A DNA stretch of 64,000 bases from Caldalkalibacillus mannanilyticus JCM 10596 (GCF_000615945.1 NZ_BAMO01000016.1:1-64000), one strand, 5' to 3'; counted from the first letter of the stretch, positions 16,909-26,446 are shown. Translations and numbers: made by a program. The notes: generated by a model from the sequence alone, not told the origin.

Positions 16909-18154
16909 GTGGCGGAGGACCGTAAGCAACAGAAGAACAAACAGCATATGCTTATCTTTTTCTAAACGATCTCAAAAAAGACAAAGTGATGGCTCAGGAG
17001 TGGAAGGAACATTTAGATAAGGTGGCAGACCCGACCTTCATCATTAAGGATAAGATAAACTATTTAGATAATTTTTTAGCAGATAACGGATACAACACCA
17101 CCGCAGAAGCCGTTTTAAGCCTTTTAAAAGTAGGTTGGTGGAACGACTATGTACGTTCGCGTCAGCCTAATGCTCAATCCGACCGCTTTGTCCAAGATCT
17201 TTTGCAAGATTCAGCTCTGTATAAAGAATGGGGGCAGGTCATTCAAGATTCAACGACTGCTGGTCATCTAGATAAAGCAGATCAATTTCTCCAACAAAAA
17301 GGCTATGACTGTACAGCCATTCAAGTAGATGCTTCCTTTATGAAAATGCGGGACAAAAACTTGAACTACTGGACCAATTTATATGGGCAAACCATTGTAC
17401 AGAAGGAGGATTCAGATCCAGCGACAGGTCCCGCCGTTATTGTCTACGGTGATAGCACAGTAAGTGTAGGACCAGATAAGCTTTTCGGTTTTAAATATGA
17501 AGAAGGAGCCCTAACGTGGACAACGGATGGGGCAGGTGGACTTCTGACCAACCCTCATTCAGGCTCGATTACGTTTAGCCAGATTAATCAGCCCAAAGCA
17601 AAAGATTCGTATATTGGAGATATTTTTTCCGGTACGATTACCTTTCCTGAAAACTCCCACAAAACATGGAGTGGAACCTACCGCTTTGTCGGGCGGATCG
17701 GTCACCCCCAGATAATTCTCAAGGACACATCTACTCCCCTCCCTCCGTTAATAAAGACTGGGTGCAGTCCCTTGCCGATACGTTAGCTCCCTATGTCATG
17801 ATCGGATTTGCTTTGACCATGCTCTTTGGGTTCATCTCCAAAATCTTTCCGCAATCACTTGCTAATTATCTGCGTAATAGCGTTAAAAAAGCCGGAGAAA
17901 AGATTAAAGAAATTACATCCAAAGAAAAACCGCAGCTTTCAGAAGAAGAATTTAGCAATACGAGCACAACGATTAAACAGCTCCAAAACGAAATCGTTGA
18001 AACAGCAGATCCAGTGAGACAGGAAGAAATTAGAGAAGAAATAGCCCAACAAGAAAGGGCTGAAGAAGCAAAGTATGAAGAAAGTGAAAGAGAATTTACG
18101 GAAGAAGGAACGCAAGCAGAAACCTTGGAGTCTGAACTTGCTGAGCTACTATAA
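16909..18154 (+). pseudogene. Tandem paralogue 2 of the cluster, two frameshifts
   Basis: Same architecture as its neighbours. Repeat 1 is YLFLNDLKKDKVMAQEW...FLADNGYNTT, repeat 2 is RFVQDLLQDS...FLQQKGYDCT. The beta domain has YWTNLYGQT, GPAVIVYGD, DSYIGDIFSGT and GRIGHP. A membrane helix (APYVMIGFALTMLFGFI) and a long charged coiled coil follow. A GTG start behind AAGGAGG opens a frame that ends at once; the main frame (from about 16926) needs a one-base change near 16925. A second break lies in a run of five Cs (17705-17709); six would join GRIGHPP to YSPPSVNKDW, which matches paralogue 1. Confidence 0.7.
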
Positions 18155-18186
18155 ACTGTATAACAGCAAGATAAAGGAGGAATTAC

Positions 18187-19497
18187 ATGGACACCAATCA
18201 AGCAGCAATGGAAGCCAATGCTCGCTTGTTTATTACCGATCTGAGAACCAACTCCAGCTTGCGTGAAGCTTGGAAAGAGATCAATGAAAAAGTGAATGAT
18301 GCAATTCAACAAGCGAAGCAATCTGGGCAAACCACCGAGCAGTTTGATACACTCTATCATCAGGCATTGCAGCTCTTAGATAACTTCTTAGCCGACCATG
18401 GCTATAATACCATTGCTAGCACCGTTCTCACCTTTCTGAAATCCCCTTTTTATGAAGAATATCTGAAAGAAACTTCCCCCAATGATGATTCTGATCGCTT
18501 TGTCCAAGAATTGATGACAAACAAAAAAATATTCACCGCTTGGCAAGCGCTCCTCACTCAAGTCGCTAAAGGAGAATCGAAGACGACTGACCTAGATCAT
18601 TTCTTAGCCGAACAAGGCTTTCACTGTACGTATCTACAAATCAATGCTTCTTTTCAAAAGATGCGAAATCACAATATGAACTATTGGGCAGGCTCCTATT
18701 CCACGATCCTTGTTCGAGGAGAAAATGGCACTCCTCAAGAAGGTCCTACTGTGGTGCTTTATGGAAACCAAAAAATAAGTATCAACCACGATAAGCCAGA
18801 TAAATTCAGCAATAAATTAAGCTATAAAGCTAGTCAGTTGACGTGGAAAGCAGATATGCTCACCAAATATTCTGGAACCATGACGTTTAGCGAGATTGCC
18901 TTACCTTCAAAAGAAAACTCATACACTGGCCCCACCTTTACCGCCACGCTCACTTATGAAAAAGACGATCACATCAATGGCTTTAAAAAAGGAGATCAGC
19001 TTCAGCTAACTGGTCGTCTAACAACATTAACCAAAGCGGACATAACCAAGAACATCCCTGCAAGTGTAGATCCCACGCTCGTCGATCAAATTATGAAATG
19101 GATCAATTACACTATTGTGGGACTCTATTTTATCCGTATGTTTGTCGCTATGGGGAAAAAGTATACCTCTACTAAAGAATTTGCGGTAGAAACCAATGAT
19201 ACCTTTCAAGAGAAGCTGGAACAAGGAGTAAACAAAGCCGAAGCAGCCGAAAAAGAGATGGAAGAAATCGGGCGTTCTCCTTTTACCAAGTTAAACTTTG
19301 AAGGCAGTAGTATGCTCAAAGACATAGAGTACCAGCTTGATGAAGCTACGGGATATGAAAAAGAAAGATTAGAGCAACGGTATAAAGAAGAATTTGAATT
19401 TGAAAGAGAGTTTGACGCTCTGCCTGAGGAAGAAGCGAGCTTAGAAGGAGAAGGGTGGGCAAGTCGCCTCAAGAGCTTACTAGAAGATGTGCGTTAA
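18187..19497 (+). CDS. Tandem paralogue 3: intact 436-residue member
   Basis: The best-preserved member. AAAGGAGG stands 6 bases before the ATG. Repeat 1 (ARLFITDLRTNSSLREAW ... FLADHGYNTI) and repeat 2 (RFVQELMTNKKIFTAW ... FLAEQGFHCT) occupy residues 1-160. The beta domain (about 165-290) carries MNYWAGSY, GPTVVLYGN, LTWKAD, MTFSEIALP and SYTGPTF. A membrane helix (INYTIVGLYFIRMFVAM) lies near 310, and the acidic coiled coil fills the last 110 residues. The lack of a signal peptide suggests that the N-terminal two thirds are either cytoplasmic or exported by a non-Sec route. No family is recognised. Confidence 0.8.
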   Translation: MDTNQAAMEANARLFITDLRTNSSLREAWKEINEKVNDAIQQAKQSGQTTEQFDTLYHQALQLLDNFLADHGYNTIASTVLTFLKSPFYEEYLKETSPNDDSDRFVQELMTNKKIFTAWQALLTQVAKGESKTTDLDHFLAEQGFHCTYLQINASFQKMRNHNMNYWAGSYSTILVRGENGTPQEGPTVVLYGNQKISINHDKPDKFSNKLSYKASQLTWKADMLTKYSGTMTFSEIALPSKENSYTGPTFTATLTYEKDDHINGFKKGDQLQLTGRLTTLTKADITKNIPASVDPTLVDQIMKWINYTIVGLYFIRMFVAMGKKYTSTKEFAVETNDTFQEKLEQGVNKAEAAEKEMEEIGRSPFTKLNFEGSSMLKDIEYQLDEATGYEKERLEQRYKEEFEFEREFDALPEEEASLEGEGWASRLKSLLEDVR

Positions 19498-19568
19498 TTT
19501 GCTTTATGGCGCTGATTTTATGTATACAAAATGAAAAAATAAATAGACTTATCTGAAAGGATGATACT

Positions 19569-20951
19569 ATGTCAGATCAAACTAAATTTTGGCAAGCTGT
19601 CATGCAGCTTTAGCCAATTCCGCAGGAGTTGAAACTCCTTACAACATGATTATGGCTCCCAAAAGTCTAGCATGTAACTTTGCAGATTCGAACTGGCTGA
19701 TGAACAGCTTGTTAATTTAGCACAAACCATTCCCCCTTGGTCCCTGACCTGGAGCGGAAATTATAATTCAAACTTCTTTAACATGTACAAAAGCTGGCTA
19801 AACATGGTGGTTGGTGAACAGCCCTCTCTGGACCCTGAAGCAGAAAAAAGGGCACAAGACATTCAAAACAAAATCATGCAAATTAAAGATGGGCTACAGG
19901 AACTGAAAAAGACACATAAGCTGGATTATATGCAAGAAAACTGTCAGGAGCTAAGTGAAAATGGCGCCTACTGCAAGGTCTGGAACCCCGGCTACTGCGA
20001 TCAGACCTTCGAACAATATTGGCAGGAATATAAGAAGACACCCATCTATAAGCAACAAGCCAGAATGATTGAACAATCCCAAGGAGCCAGTCTCTCTGGC
20101 TTAAGCATACAATGGAGAGAATGGAGCATTCGAGCGTATGGTCCAGATTTCGAAGCCTTAGATGAAGCTTTGACGACAGCTACCCTCGCCGATCCTCACC
20201 ATGATAATTACTTTGAAGATGATGCAGAACGAAAGCAATACCAAATACCAATCACAACTAACGGCGCCACGATATGGACACCTCGCTTTACCCTTCAAGG
20301 GGATTCCTACCATTCATTTGCTGAATGGTTAAAATCAGCAAAAGAAGCTGCAAATAATGGAGCTGATCCTGAAGTCGTTGTAGAATTAAGCAACTCCATT
20401 GACGAGCAAACAGGCACAAGCTGGAAGCTATCCTTTGACGTAGCGGTTCCCTTAGAAGATTTTTTCATGATTGGAGCACGAGGCAGTACCTCTACAACAA
20501 CATTGGACGTATCAAAGTATGATTTCAAGGGTACTTTAACCTACCAATCTGTCAAACACATCTCCCTTGGACCTGAACTATCTTGGTTTGATTCTTCCAT
20601 GTTAGCTAAATATAGCAACCTCCAAACGAAAAACCCTAAAAGTCCCTTCTTCAATAAAAAACTATGGGGACCTGGGGGAATCTTTAACCTGCGTATAGGC
20701 GGAGTCATTGTCGGTTATCAGCTAGGCTGAAAATGGAGGTTGCCAATTGGACGGATTCAGAGGTACACACTAAATGGACAGCGGAAGCGGATTATAGCAT
20801 TGCAGGCATCATTCATATCGGCTCGGCTTCCACCTCGGGCTCCTATGACCACGTGAAGTATACATCAACAGACAATGGCTTTGAATTAACCGATACTTCA
20901 GAGCAACCGCAAATTATTGCGCTGGTCGTTGATACGATCAATTATCCATAA
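19569..20951 (+). pseudogene. Fourth cluster gene: unfamiliar ~460-residue protein, three frameshifts
   Basis: It begins with ATG at 19569 (MSDQTKFWQAVM) behind AAAGG. The frame must shift near 19605 (to ALANSAGVETPYNM), near 19690 (to FELADEQLVNLAQ) and near 20727 (from VGYQLG to KMEVANWTDSE), each by one missing base. Restored, it has a Trp-rich N-terminus (IPPWSLTWSGNYN), a charged helical middle with paired cysteines (QENCQELSENGAYC), and a long beta-rich C-terminal half ending VVDTINYP. It is not an obvious paralogue of the three preceding genes but lies 72 bases downstream on the same strand. The beta-rich C-terminus resembles lectin- or cytolysin-like folds only in general character. 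Confidence 0.6.
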
Positions 20952-20974
20952 GATCATTTTCATTCATAAGAGAA

Positions 20975-21032
20975 AGGGCATGAGGGAAGCGATTAGGATT
21001 TCTATTCGGCTTCGGTCATGCCTTGTTTTTTT
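20975..21032 (+). terminator. Terminator of the paralogue cluster
   Basis: Stem GGCATGA ... TCATGCC with an inner GAAGC/GCTTC pairing, followed by TTG and seven Ts. It closes the plus-strand cluster. Confidence 0.85.
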
Positions 21033-21036
21033 AGAG

Positions 21037-21375
21037 TTAATCCTCTGTTTTAATAAGAATAATCTCTTGTTCGGTTTCTCCTTTACATCCTTGTAATACA
21101 TAATAATACTTATCAGAATGAGGATCTTCTTTTTTCTCTAGTTTTTTGCAGGAAGAGGCTTTGATTCCATAATCCCACCCCTCTTGAATTAGTCGATACT
21201 CTATTTCATTCCCATTAAAAAACAACTCTTGGAAAATTACTTCTCCTTCATCACCGTAGCGAGTCACTCGAATCCAATCCTTCTTATTCTTCAAATAATC
21301 TTCACTAATAAATTGACACAAAGATAACAAAAAGCTACTATTCTTAAAGGATAATATAATTCTATGAAAGGACAA
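21037..21375 (-). CDS. DUF4362-like protein, probably truncated at the N-terminus
   Basis: The C-terminal 80 residues (DWIRVTRYGDEGEVIFQEL, then a YGIKASSCKK...YYVLQGC pattern) resemble DUF4362, a Bacillales family of small secreted or lipoproteins. The expected signal peptide is missing: the frame opens with a TTG at 21375 and a short hydrophobic stretch with no ribosome binding site. A decayed or frameshifted 5' end is likely. It is divergent from, and almost overlaps, the SUKH gene. Family assignment is tentative. Confidence 0.5.
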   Translation of the reverse strand: MSFHRIILSFKNSSFLLSLCQFISEDYLKNKKDWIRVTRYGDEGEVIFQELFFNGNEIEYRLIQEGWDYGIKASSCKKLEKKEDPHSDKYYYVLQGCKGETEQEIILIKTED

Positions 21376-21390
21376 AGGAACAAAACTACT

Positions 21391-21888
21391 ATGAACACTA
21401 CTGTACCCTTAATTCTGAGTGCTTTGAAAGAACGCCTTGATCAAAATAATGTACTATTAATCCAAGATGTTGGTGGTTCACTGCTAGAAACCAAGCTTAT
21501 CTTTAACCCTCCAGCAACAGAGCATGAAATTAATCAGTTTTTTAATGAAATAAACATAAATGTGCCAAATGATTTCAAAAGTTTTTTACTACTGCATAAT
21601 GGTGCTAGGATCTTCACTGAAATAAGACTGTTTGGTTTAGAAGATATTTATCGTCTATATATACAACATGATTATAAAAGTATGTTGCCGGAAGGGTGGC
21701 TCCCTATTGGTGATGATACAACTGGATATAAATTCTATATAGATACTACAAATATCAAGAATGATAAAGATTATCCTATGTATCATAGCGAATTTATAGG
21801 TGGGGACAAAAAAATCAATTTAACTTTCGAAAAATGGTTAGATAGATTATGTATCTGTAATGGTACTGAATTTTGGTATTGGAGTTAA
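21391..21888 (+). CDS. SMI1/KNR4 (SUKH) family protein
   Basis: 165 residues from the ATG at 21391 (AAGGA lies 11 bases before it). The pattern FNPPATEHEINQFF...VPNDFKSFLLLHNGA, then LFGLEDI, GWLPIGDD and a late FEKWLD is that of the SUKH superfamily. In bacteria these are often immunity proteins for polymorphic toxins, though housekeeping members exist. It is followed three bases later by a small membrane protein. Its place after the 15.6-21 kb cluster makes an immunity role worth testing. Confidence 0.85.
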   Translation: MNTTVPLILSALKERLDQNNVLLIQDVGGSLLETKLIFNPPATEHEINQFFNEININVPNDFKSFLLLHNGARIFTEIRLFGLEDIYRLYIQHDYKSMLPEGWLPIGDDTTGYKFYIDTTNIKNDKDYPMYHSEFIGGDKKINLTFEKWLDRLCICNGTEFWYWS

Positions 21889-21890
21889 TC

Positions 21891-22133
21891 ATGAAAAGAT
21901 CACTATTAGAAAGTTTTATTTTTGCAGTTAGTGTATATCTAATTTTTTTAGGAGTGTATGTTATACAAGAAATTTTGAACCCTTTAGAGCTAGGTGTTCA
22001 AGATGAGACTGTTACTTATTGGATCTCAACTAGTTCTCTTATAAGCATACTAATAACCAACTTTTTTCTCTGTATGATCTTGTATTTAATTGTTAAAGGG
22101 ATCATCCATTTCTTTAGAAATAGGAGAAAATAA
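21891..22133 (+). CDS. Small two-helix membrane protein coupled to the SUKH gene
   Basis: 80 residues from ATG 21891, three bases after the SUKH stop. It has two membrane helices (about 8-30 and 50-68) and a basic C-terminus, YLIVKGIIHFFRNRRK. The same C-terminus recurs in the protein at 24279-24488, and both genes are followed by near-identical terminators, so they are duplicates. No family is recognised. Confidence 0.75.
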   Translation: MKRSLLESFIFAVSVYLIFLGVYVIQEILNPLELGVQDETVTYWISTSSLISILITNFFLCMILYLIVKGIIHFFRNRRK

Positions 22134-22157
22134 TTTTTCTTACTAAAGATTTATCTT

Positions 22158-22192
22158 CACCTCCTCATTTCAATGAGGAGGTTTCTTGTTTT
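22158..22192 (+). terminator. Terminator after the SUKH/membrane protein pair
   Basis: A perfect 9-bp stem CCTCCTCAT / ATGAGGAGG with a TTCA loop is followed by TTTCTTGTTTT. A near copy lies at 24516-24545. Confidence 0.9.
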
Positions 22193-22250
22193 ATCCTTGG
22201 AAAAATGGAGAAGTCGATTGGTGCATTATTGCCCGTGATTTGTGGTTCAC

Positions 22251-22463
22251 TTAGGACTGATGTTTTATTGTATCAGGGTCTCTTTTCCATTTGTACTTCC
22301 ATAAATAATAGTATATGGCAGTGTCAATTATAAGCAAAGACATGAAAAGAAAATATAATTTCATACTAAAATTCGGTATAAAAATGGTTAAAGATGCCAA
22401 TAAAGTGAATGCTATATCCCTTCTTGTTTTTTGTCTATATGTTAAGTCCTTATATATTTTCAT
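22251..22463 (-). CDS. Small membrane protein, 70 residues
   Basis: Two hydrophobic segments (about 18-35 and 37-55) are flanked by basic residues; the N-terminus is KIYKDLTYRQKTRRD and the tail is KYKWKRDPD. The ATG at 22463 has AGAGG about 10 bases upstream. Unrecognised, but the start context and the positive-inside charge pattern support a real gene. Confidence 0.6.
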   Translation of the reverse strand: MKIYKDLTYRQKTRRDIAFTLLASLTIFIPNFSMKLYFLFMSLLIIDTAIYYYLWKYKWKRDPDTIKHQS

Positions 22464-22583
22464 GTTGATAAACCTCTTAAGTCATTCAAATTTGGTTGGG
22501 CTTCTAAATTAAATCCTAATTTGTTTTTTCCGAGAGCAAGCGGCTATTGACCAATTATTTTTTGACCTATTGTTTCATCATCT

Positions 22584-22676
22584 TTATTCATAGCGCAGTA
22601 CCATGTAGTAAAAATAGTAATAAGCAGCTAAGGCAACCCTTGTACATGCTATACTTAATCCTATTGCTTTTTTCAT
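22584..22676 (-). CDS. Possible 30-residue hydrophobic peptide
   Basis: An ATG two bases after the restored stop of the upstream lipoprotein gene opens a 30-codon frame (MKKAIGLSIACTRVALAAYY...). AAAGGA lies about 12 bases ahead. It could be a small membrane peptide or the remnant of a longer gene broken by an indel. Weakly supported. Confidence 0.3.
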   Translation of the reverse strand: MKKAIGLSIACTRVALAAYYYFYYMVLRYE

Positions 22677-22678
22677 TG

Positions 22679-24143
22679 TTATTCAGATCCTTTCACCACT
22701 TCCACAAAATGCAACTTCCTATCCTTATATTGATAACGAACTAGTTCCCTATCCGAAAAATAGATGTTGAATTGATTTCCCTCTTCATGCACTACTTGAA
22801 TTGTATTTGGTATTTTTAAACAAATCCGACTTCATCATTTTTCCGTTTTCTTCAAGATAAAGGGTTGTGTATAACGCTGTTCCTACACTGGAAACAAGAT
22901 CATTAATCCCATCGCCTGTAATATCTGTTTCAACTCCATTTCCCTCTACATGGAGGAAAAGGTAAGGAAACTTCTCTGATGATATATCGAGATAATAAGT
23001 TAAAGGGCAAGTTAACCCACAAAACCCTCTAACACTAAGTAATTCTTTATTAAAAAGGGTTACTTTTTCCATGGGGTATGATCTTAGATCACCATCAAAA
23101 GAACTGTATCCGATTTCCCCTATTTCATAGAGTGTAGTACCTGCGCCATTTATAAAAAATCCAACATAATCATAATCTAAATCATCATTAGCTGTTGTTT
23201 CTGGCTGATTCTTTTTCTTATATACCACAAACGTATACTTATCAAAAACTTCTTCTACTAAGATTTGCTTAATAACTCCCTTCTCCATAACCTTAAACTC
23301 CTTAAAGGTTTTTGCCGGTGTCTGGACATTTTCGAATTGTAGGTTGTATACCTGTTCCTTGTCTATTCCTTCTATTCCTATTAACTCTGCTTCTATTTGT
23401 TTTTCAGATTCATTTGCACGATCTTCTTGGTTAGGTGACGTTGTTTCATCTGAAAGATCATCTACTAGCTTCACACCCTTGATTTTTAGATTCTCATCAT
23501 ATTCAAGCTGAACAGTAAAAGCAAAAGCCGCAGGTGATATGCTTCCAGGTATTTTCGCTATCACTTGATTGTCAGATACTTCATACCTCACAATAGCTCC
23601 AAAACCAACCTCTTCATTCCATACACCAGCATCTGATTCATCATATACTTTTTCTAACGCCTGACCATCTATTTCTGCACGAACGTAGACCTTCCCATTC
23701 ACTTTCGTTATTGTAGATGTAGCGTGTTTTTCTATGTAAGCTAAAGGGATTTCAATTTCAAGTTCTTCTAAGCTCTCCATATTCAACACATGGATTTCTT
23801 CCTCATAAACCCCGATACCATATCCTGTTATTAATAAGATAATGACTTCATTTTGACCATCTTGATTTATATCAGCAAGCGTTATATTGGGATAATAGGT
23901 TTCGTTCTGTACATTCTTCCAATTTGGGAAAAGGCGGCTTTTGTCATTAACCATCACCGTTATCCCTAGGAACATGCCATCATCCGTAGGGGCATCTGAC
24001 AGCAATCTAACATGATCTAATTCAGCAAGAGTTACTATGTGTTCATTCTCCCCCACTGTTTTTTTGTCTTCAGATAATGCTGGATTTTGACCGCAACCAA
24101 CAATTATGAAAAGAAATAAACAAGCAAGCAAAAGCTTTTTCAC
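22679..24143 (-). pseudogene. Lipoprotein with an FG-GAP/VCBS-like repeat, late frameshift
   Basis: The N-terminus is a lipoprotein signal (LFLFIIVGCGQ). An FG-GAP-like calcium-binding pattern DINQDGQNEVI occurs near residue 95, and TDITGDGINDLV near 425 is a second one; the rest is beta-rich. The main frame stops at 22785, but the next frame continues without a stop as IPNTIQVVHEEGN...FVEVVKGSE to 22679. The jump coincides with a run of five (22813-22817) where four would restore the frame. Function unknown, presumably outside the membrane. Confidence 0.7.
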
Positions 24144-24278
24144 TATATCATACCCTCTCTTATTATTTTCAATAAATGTAAATGATAGGCTAGCGTTCTA
24201 TTGTTAAGTGACAAAACATATGGTATGTTGTTTCATGTCGTATTAACTCTACGTTGTTGAAAGGAAGACGAGACAAAT

Positions 24279-24488
24279 ATGAAAAGAGCAGTTATCCAAA
24301 GTATATTATTTGGGATTTGTATCATTGTCCTTTTTCTTGCGGGGATTTATATTTTTGCATATGCAAATGGATATCATTTATTGTTTTTTAATCTAACTGA
24401 ATCATTACTATCTACCTTTTTCTTCAGTATGGTTTTATATTTGCTTGTTAAAGGGATCATTCATTTCTATAAAAATAGAAGAAAATAA
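24279..24488 (+). CDS. Small two-helix membrane protein, duplicate of the 21891 gene
   Basis: 69 residues with two membrane helices and the ending LYLLVKGIIHFYKNRRK, closely matching the ending of the protein at 21891-22133. GGAAG precedes the ATG. It stands alone on the plus strand between two lipoprotein genes. Confidence 0.7.
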   Translation: MKRAVIQSILFGICIIVLFLAGIYIFAYANGYHLLFFNLTESLLSTFFFSMVLYLLVKGIIHFYKNRRK

Positions 24489-24515
24489 TCCTGCCTAGTA
24501 AAGTATGAATCCTCA

Positions 24516-24545
24516 CCTCCCCATTGAAATGAGGAGGTTTCATTC
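24516..24545 (+). terminator. Terminator after the duplicate membrane protein
   Basis: Stem CCTCCCCAT / ATGAGGAGG (one mismatch) with a TGAA loop and trailing TTTC. It is a diverged copy of the terminator at 22158-22192. The remaining gap up to 24767 is AT-rich with no gene visible. Confidence 0.75.
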
Positions 24546-24767
24546 TCTATCCTTTTTTCTCTATGACAAACCATATGTACTTTTCTCTCATTTCATTCCC
24601 TCTATTACATGCCTGCATTTAATTATACCTTAAATAACAATAACTGTGCTAATTTACAATATTTTTTAACGCCCTTCATAATTGACTGCGCATCTATTTT
24701 AAAGTAATATTCTGGATGTTGAGTTAATAAGTTCTGAATTGATATTCTATTATTTTGGAGTGATGAC

Positions 24768-25211
24768 ATGAAAGCTAAAAATTATTTTATAGTAGCGATT
24801 GCTCTTTTTCTTCTCTTTCTGACTGGATGCTCTGAAAAGAATTCGGAAAAGGAATTTGGATGTACAGGAACATTTCACAAGATGCTTAAAAAATCCCAAG
24901 AGCGTGAAATTATTCTCGAATTTAAAGAAGGGAATGGAAGTTGTACGTATTTGTTTAGCAACAACTCAGACATAAATACTAACTTGACATTCCAAATTCA
25001 TTTTGAAGAAGGAGATAGTAAAGTCCAAGTTCAAAGGAATAATGGTATGTTACTAGACGAATCTCGTTGGAGCAAAGAGATTTCAGAAGTTGCCAACATA
25101 GATGGTATCCAGGGGGCTTTTAAAATCGATGATGCAAATGAAGAGGACGAACCGTTAAAAATAAACGTTTATGTTGAAGATTTTACTGGAGAAGTAAAAC
25201 TATCTTGGTGA
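24768..25211 (+). CDS. Hypothetical lipoprotein
   Basis: 147 residues. A signal with lipobox (LFLLFLTGCSEK) is followed by a small soluble domain with two further cysteines (FGCTG and GSCTY), which could form a disulfide. Ribosome binding site GGAGTG before ATG 24768. No family recognised. Confidence 0.75.
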   Translation: MKAKNYFIVAIALFLLFLTGCSEKNSEKEFGCTGTFHKMLKKSQEREIILEFKEGNGSCTYLFSNNSDINTNLTFQIHFEEGDSKVQVQRNNGMLLDESRWSKEISEVANIDGIQGAFKIDDANEEDEPLKINVYVEDFTGEVKLSW

Positions 25212-25326
25212 TGAAGTAAAGTTGTGCAACTAATTTATCATGGGGATGGGGATTAATAATATAATTCTAATTCAAAAAAGATCAAAGTTTAGATACGCAT
25301 ATTATGAAGGGGAAGGGGTGAGAAAC

Positions 25327-25419
25327 ATGTTTGTAAAGCCTATGGTAGCTCTACTAAGCTCCATTATCTTAAGCGCTTATTTCGCTATCCTATCTCTATA
25401 TTCATGGATCGTATTCTGA
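25327..25419 (+). CDS. Small membrane peptide, 30 residues
   Basis: An ATG preceded by AAGGGGTGAG at ideal distance opens a 30-residue, almost wholly hydrophobic peptide (MFVKPMVALLSSIILSAYFA...). The strong ribosome binding site in an otherwise gene-free gap is the main support. Its size and character recall type I toxin or regulatory membrane peptides, but no family is recognised. Confidence 0.5.
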   Translation: MFVKPMVALLSSIILSAYFAILSLYSWIVF

Positions 25420-25457
25420 TGAAGTATTTCTCCAACCCACCTTCTGTCTATCAATGA

Positions 25458-26287
25458 TCAATCTATCAGTTCATATTTCTTTAAAATCTCTATTGTAATA
25501 GTTTTAGCATCTGCTGATGTGCTATCCATGTTTGTTGCAAAAGCATATTCTTCATCCTTTGTTTTGAGAAAACCAACATACCAGCTATCCCTGAGCCCTG
25601 TCCAGTTTTTCCATATAGGATATAGTCCTCCCCTTCCATTTGGATCATCATCCGCTTTACTATTTGCATCACTTCTTGATCAAAAGGAAGGTTCTCTTTA
25701 GATAAGGATTCCATAAAATCCGTTTGTTCGATTGGAGAAATTAGCAGTGAACTGCTTAACCAAAATTGATCAATTCCCCCACTCATGTCTTCATTACCAT
25801 ACGCTATCTTTTCCAGCCACTCCTGCATACGCTTTTCTCCAATGTCACGAGCCAGCGCTTTATAATACCAAACGACAGAGTATCTTAATGCAGAGCCAAG
25901 TGTATGATCCTGATTCCAAACGTCGATCTCTCGTATTTCCCGATCCCAATATTTAATATCATATTCATCCTCAACCGCTTGAACCTGCAATCCAATAAGT
26001 GAATGAGGAACTTTAAAAGTGGATTGTGGGGCAAAGCTTTGTTTGGCACGTTCATTGTTATAGATATAAGTGGATTTTTCTTTTATATCCCGTAAAATAA
26101 ACGTTCCATTCTTCCCTTCAAAAAATTCATCGACATTCATTTCATGCACACTTAATGATCGCTCAGTTTCCTTTACATTATCTTTTACTGCTTCTTCAGG
26201 TTGTTCATTAACGTTCATGCAACCGATCAGTATGATTCCAAGTACTAAAAGTAGCGTTATTGTTTTAAACCATGATTGTTTTTTCAT
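25458..26287 (-). pseudogene. Class D beta-lactamase (lipoprotein), late frameshift
   Basis: An OXA/BPU-type serine beta-lactamase. It has a lipobox (LGIILIGC), the catalytic STFK in PQSTFKVPHS, SVV, YGN in IAYGNEDMSGG, and KTG near the end. After YGKTG the main frame gives nonsense to 25490. One missing base near 25601 would restore KTGTGLRDSWYVGFLKTKDE and run to a stop at 25458-25460, the expected length for the family. The ATG at 26287 is the start (the frame is open further upstream without support). A BlaI-type operator sits between its -35 and -10. Confidence 0.85.
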
Positions 26288-26323
26288 CGTTCTATCTTCT
26301 TTTATAAAAATACTCTGTAGCCC

Positions 26324-26355
26324 CTTAAATATTACACATGTAAGTTTTTGTGTCA
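26324..26355 (-). promoter_or_regulatory. Promoter and BlaI-type operator of the class D beta-lactamase
   Basis: On the minus strand TTGACA is followed after 16 bases by TAATAT. Between them lies TTACA-CA-TGTAA (26332-26343), the inverted repeat expected of BlaI/MecI operators. Repressor binding here would block polymerase. Confidence 0.75.
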
Positions 26356-26381
26356 ATACTATTTTTCATTTTTTTCCTTAA

Positions 26382-26430
26382 TTGACTTCGTAAAATTTGA
26401 ACCATATAATAATATTATTACGAATGTAAG
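26382..26430 (+). promoter_or_regulatory. Promoter and BlaI-type operator of blaI-blaR1
   Basis: TTGACT (26382-26387), 17 bases, TATAAT (26405-26410), then TTACG-AA-TGTAA (26418-26429) just downstream of the -10. This arrangement gives autoregulation of the blaI-blaR1 operon. Confidence 0.8.
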
Positions 26431-26446
26431 TTTAAGGATGGGAGAT

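Noticed and set aside
22547-22744. Plus-strand hydrophobic frame
   Set aside because: It is antisense to the restored end of the lipoprotein gene and has no ribosome binding site.
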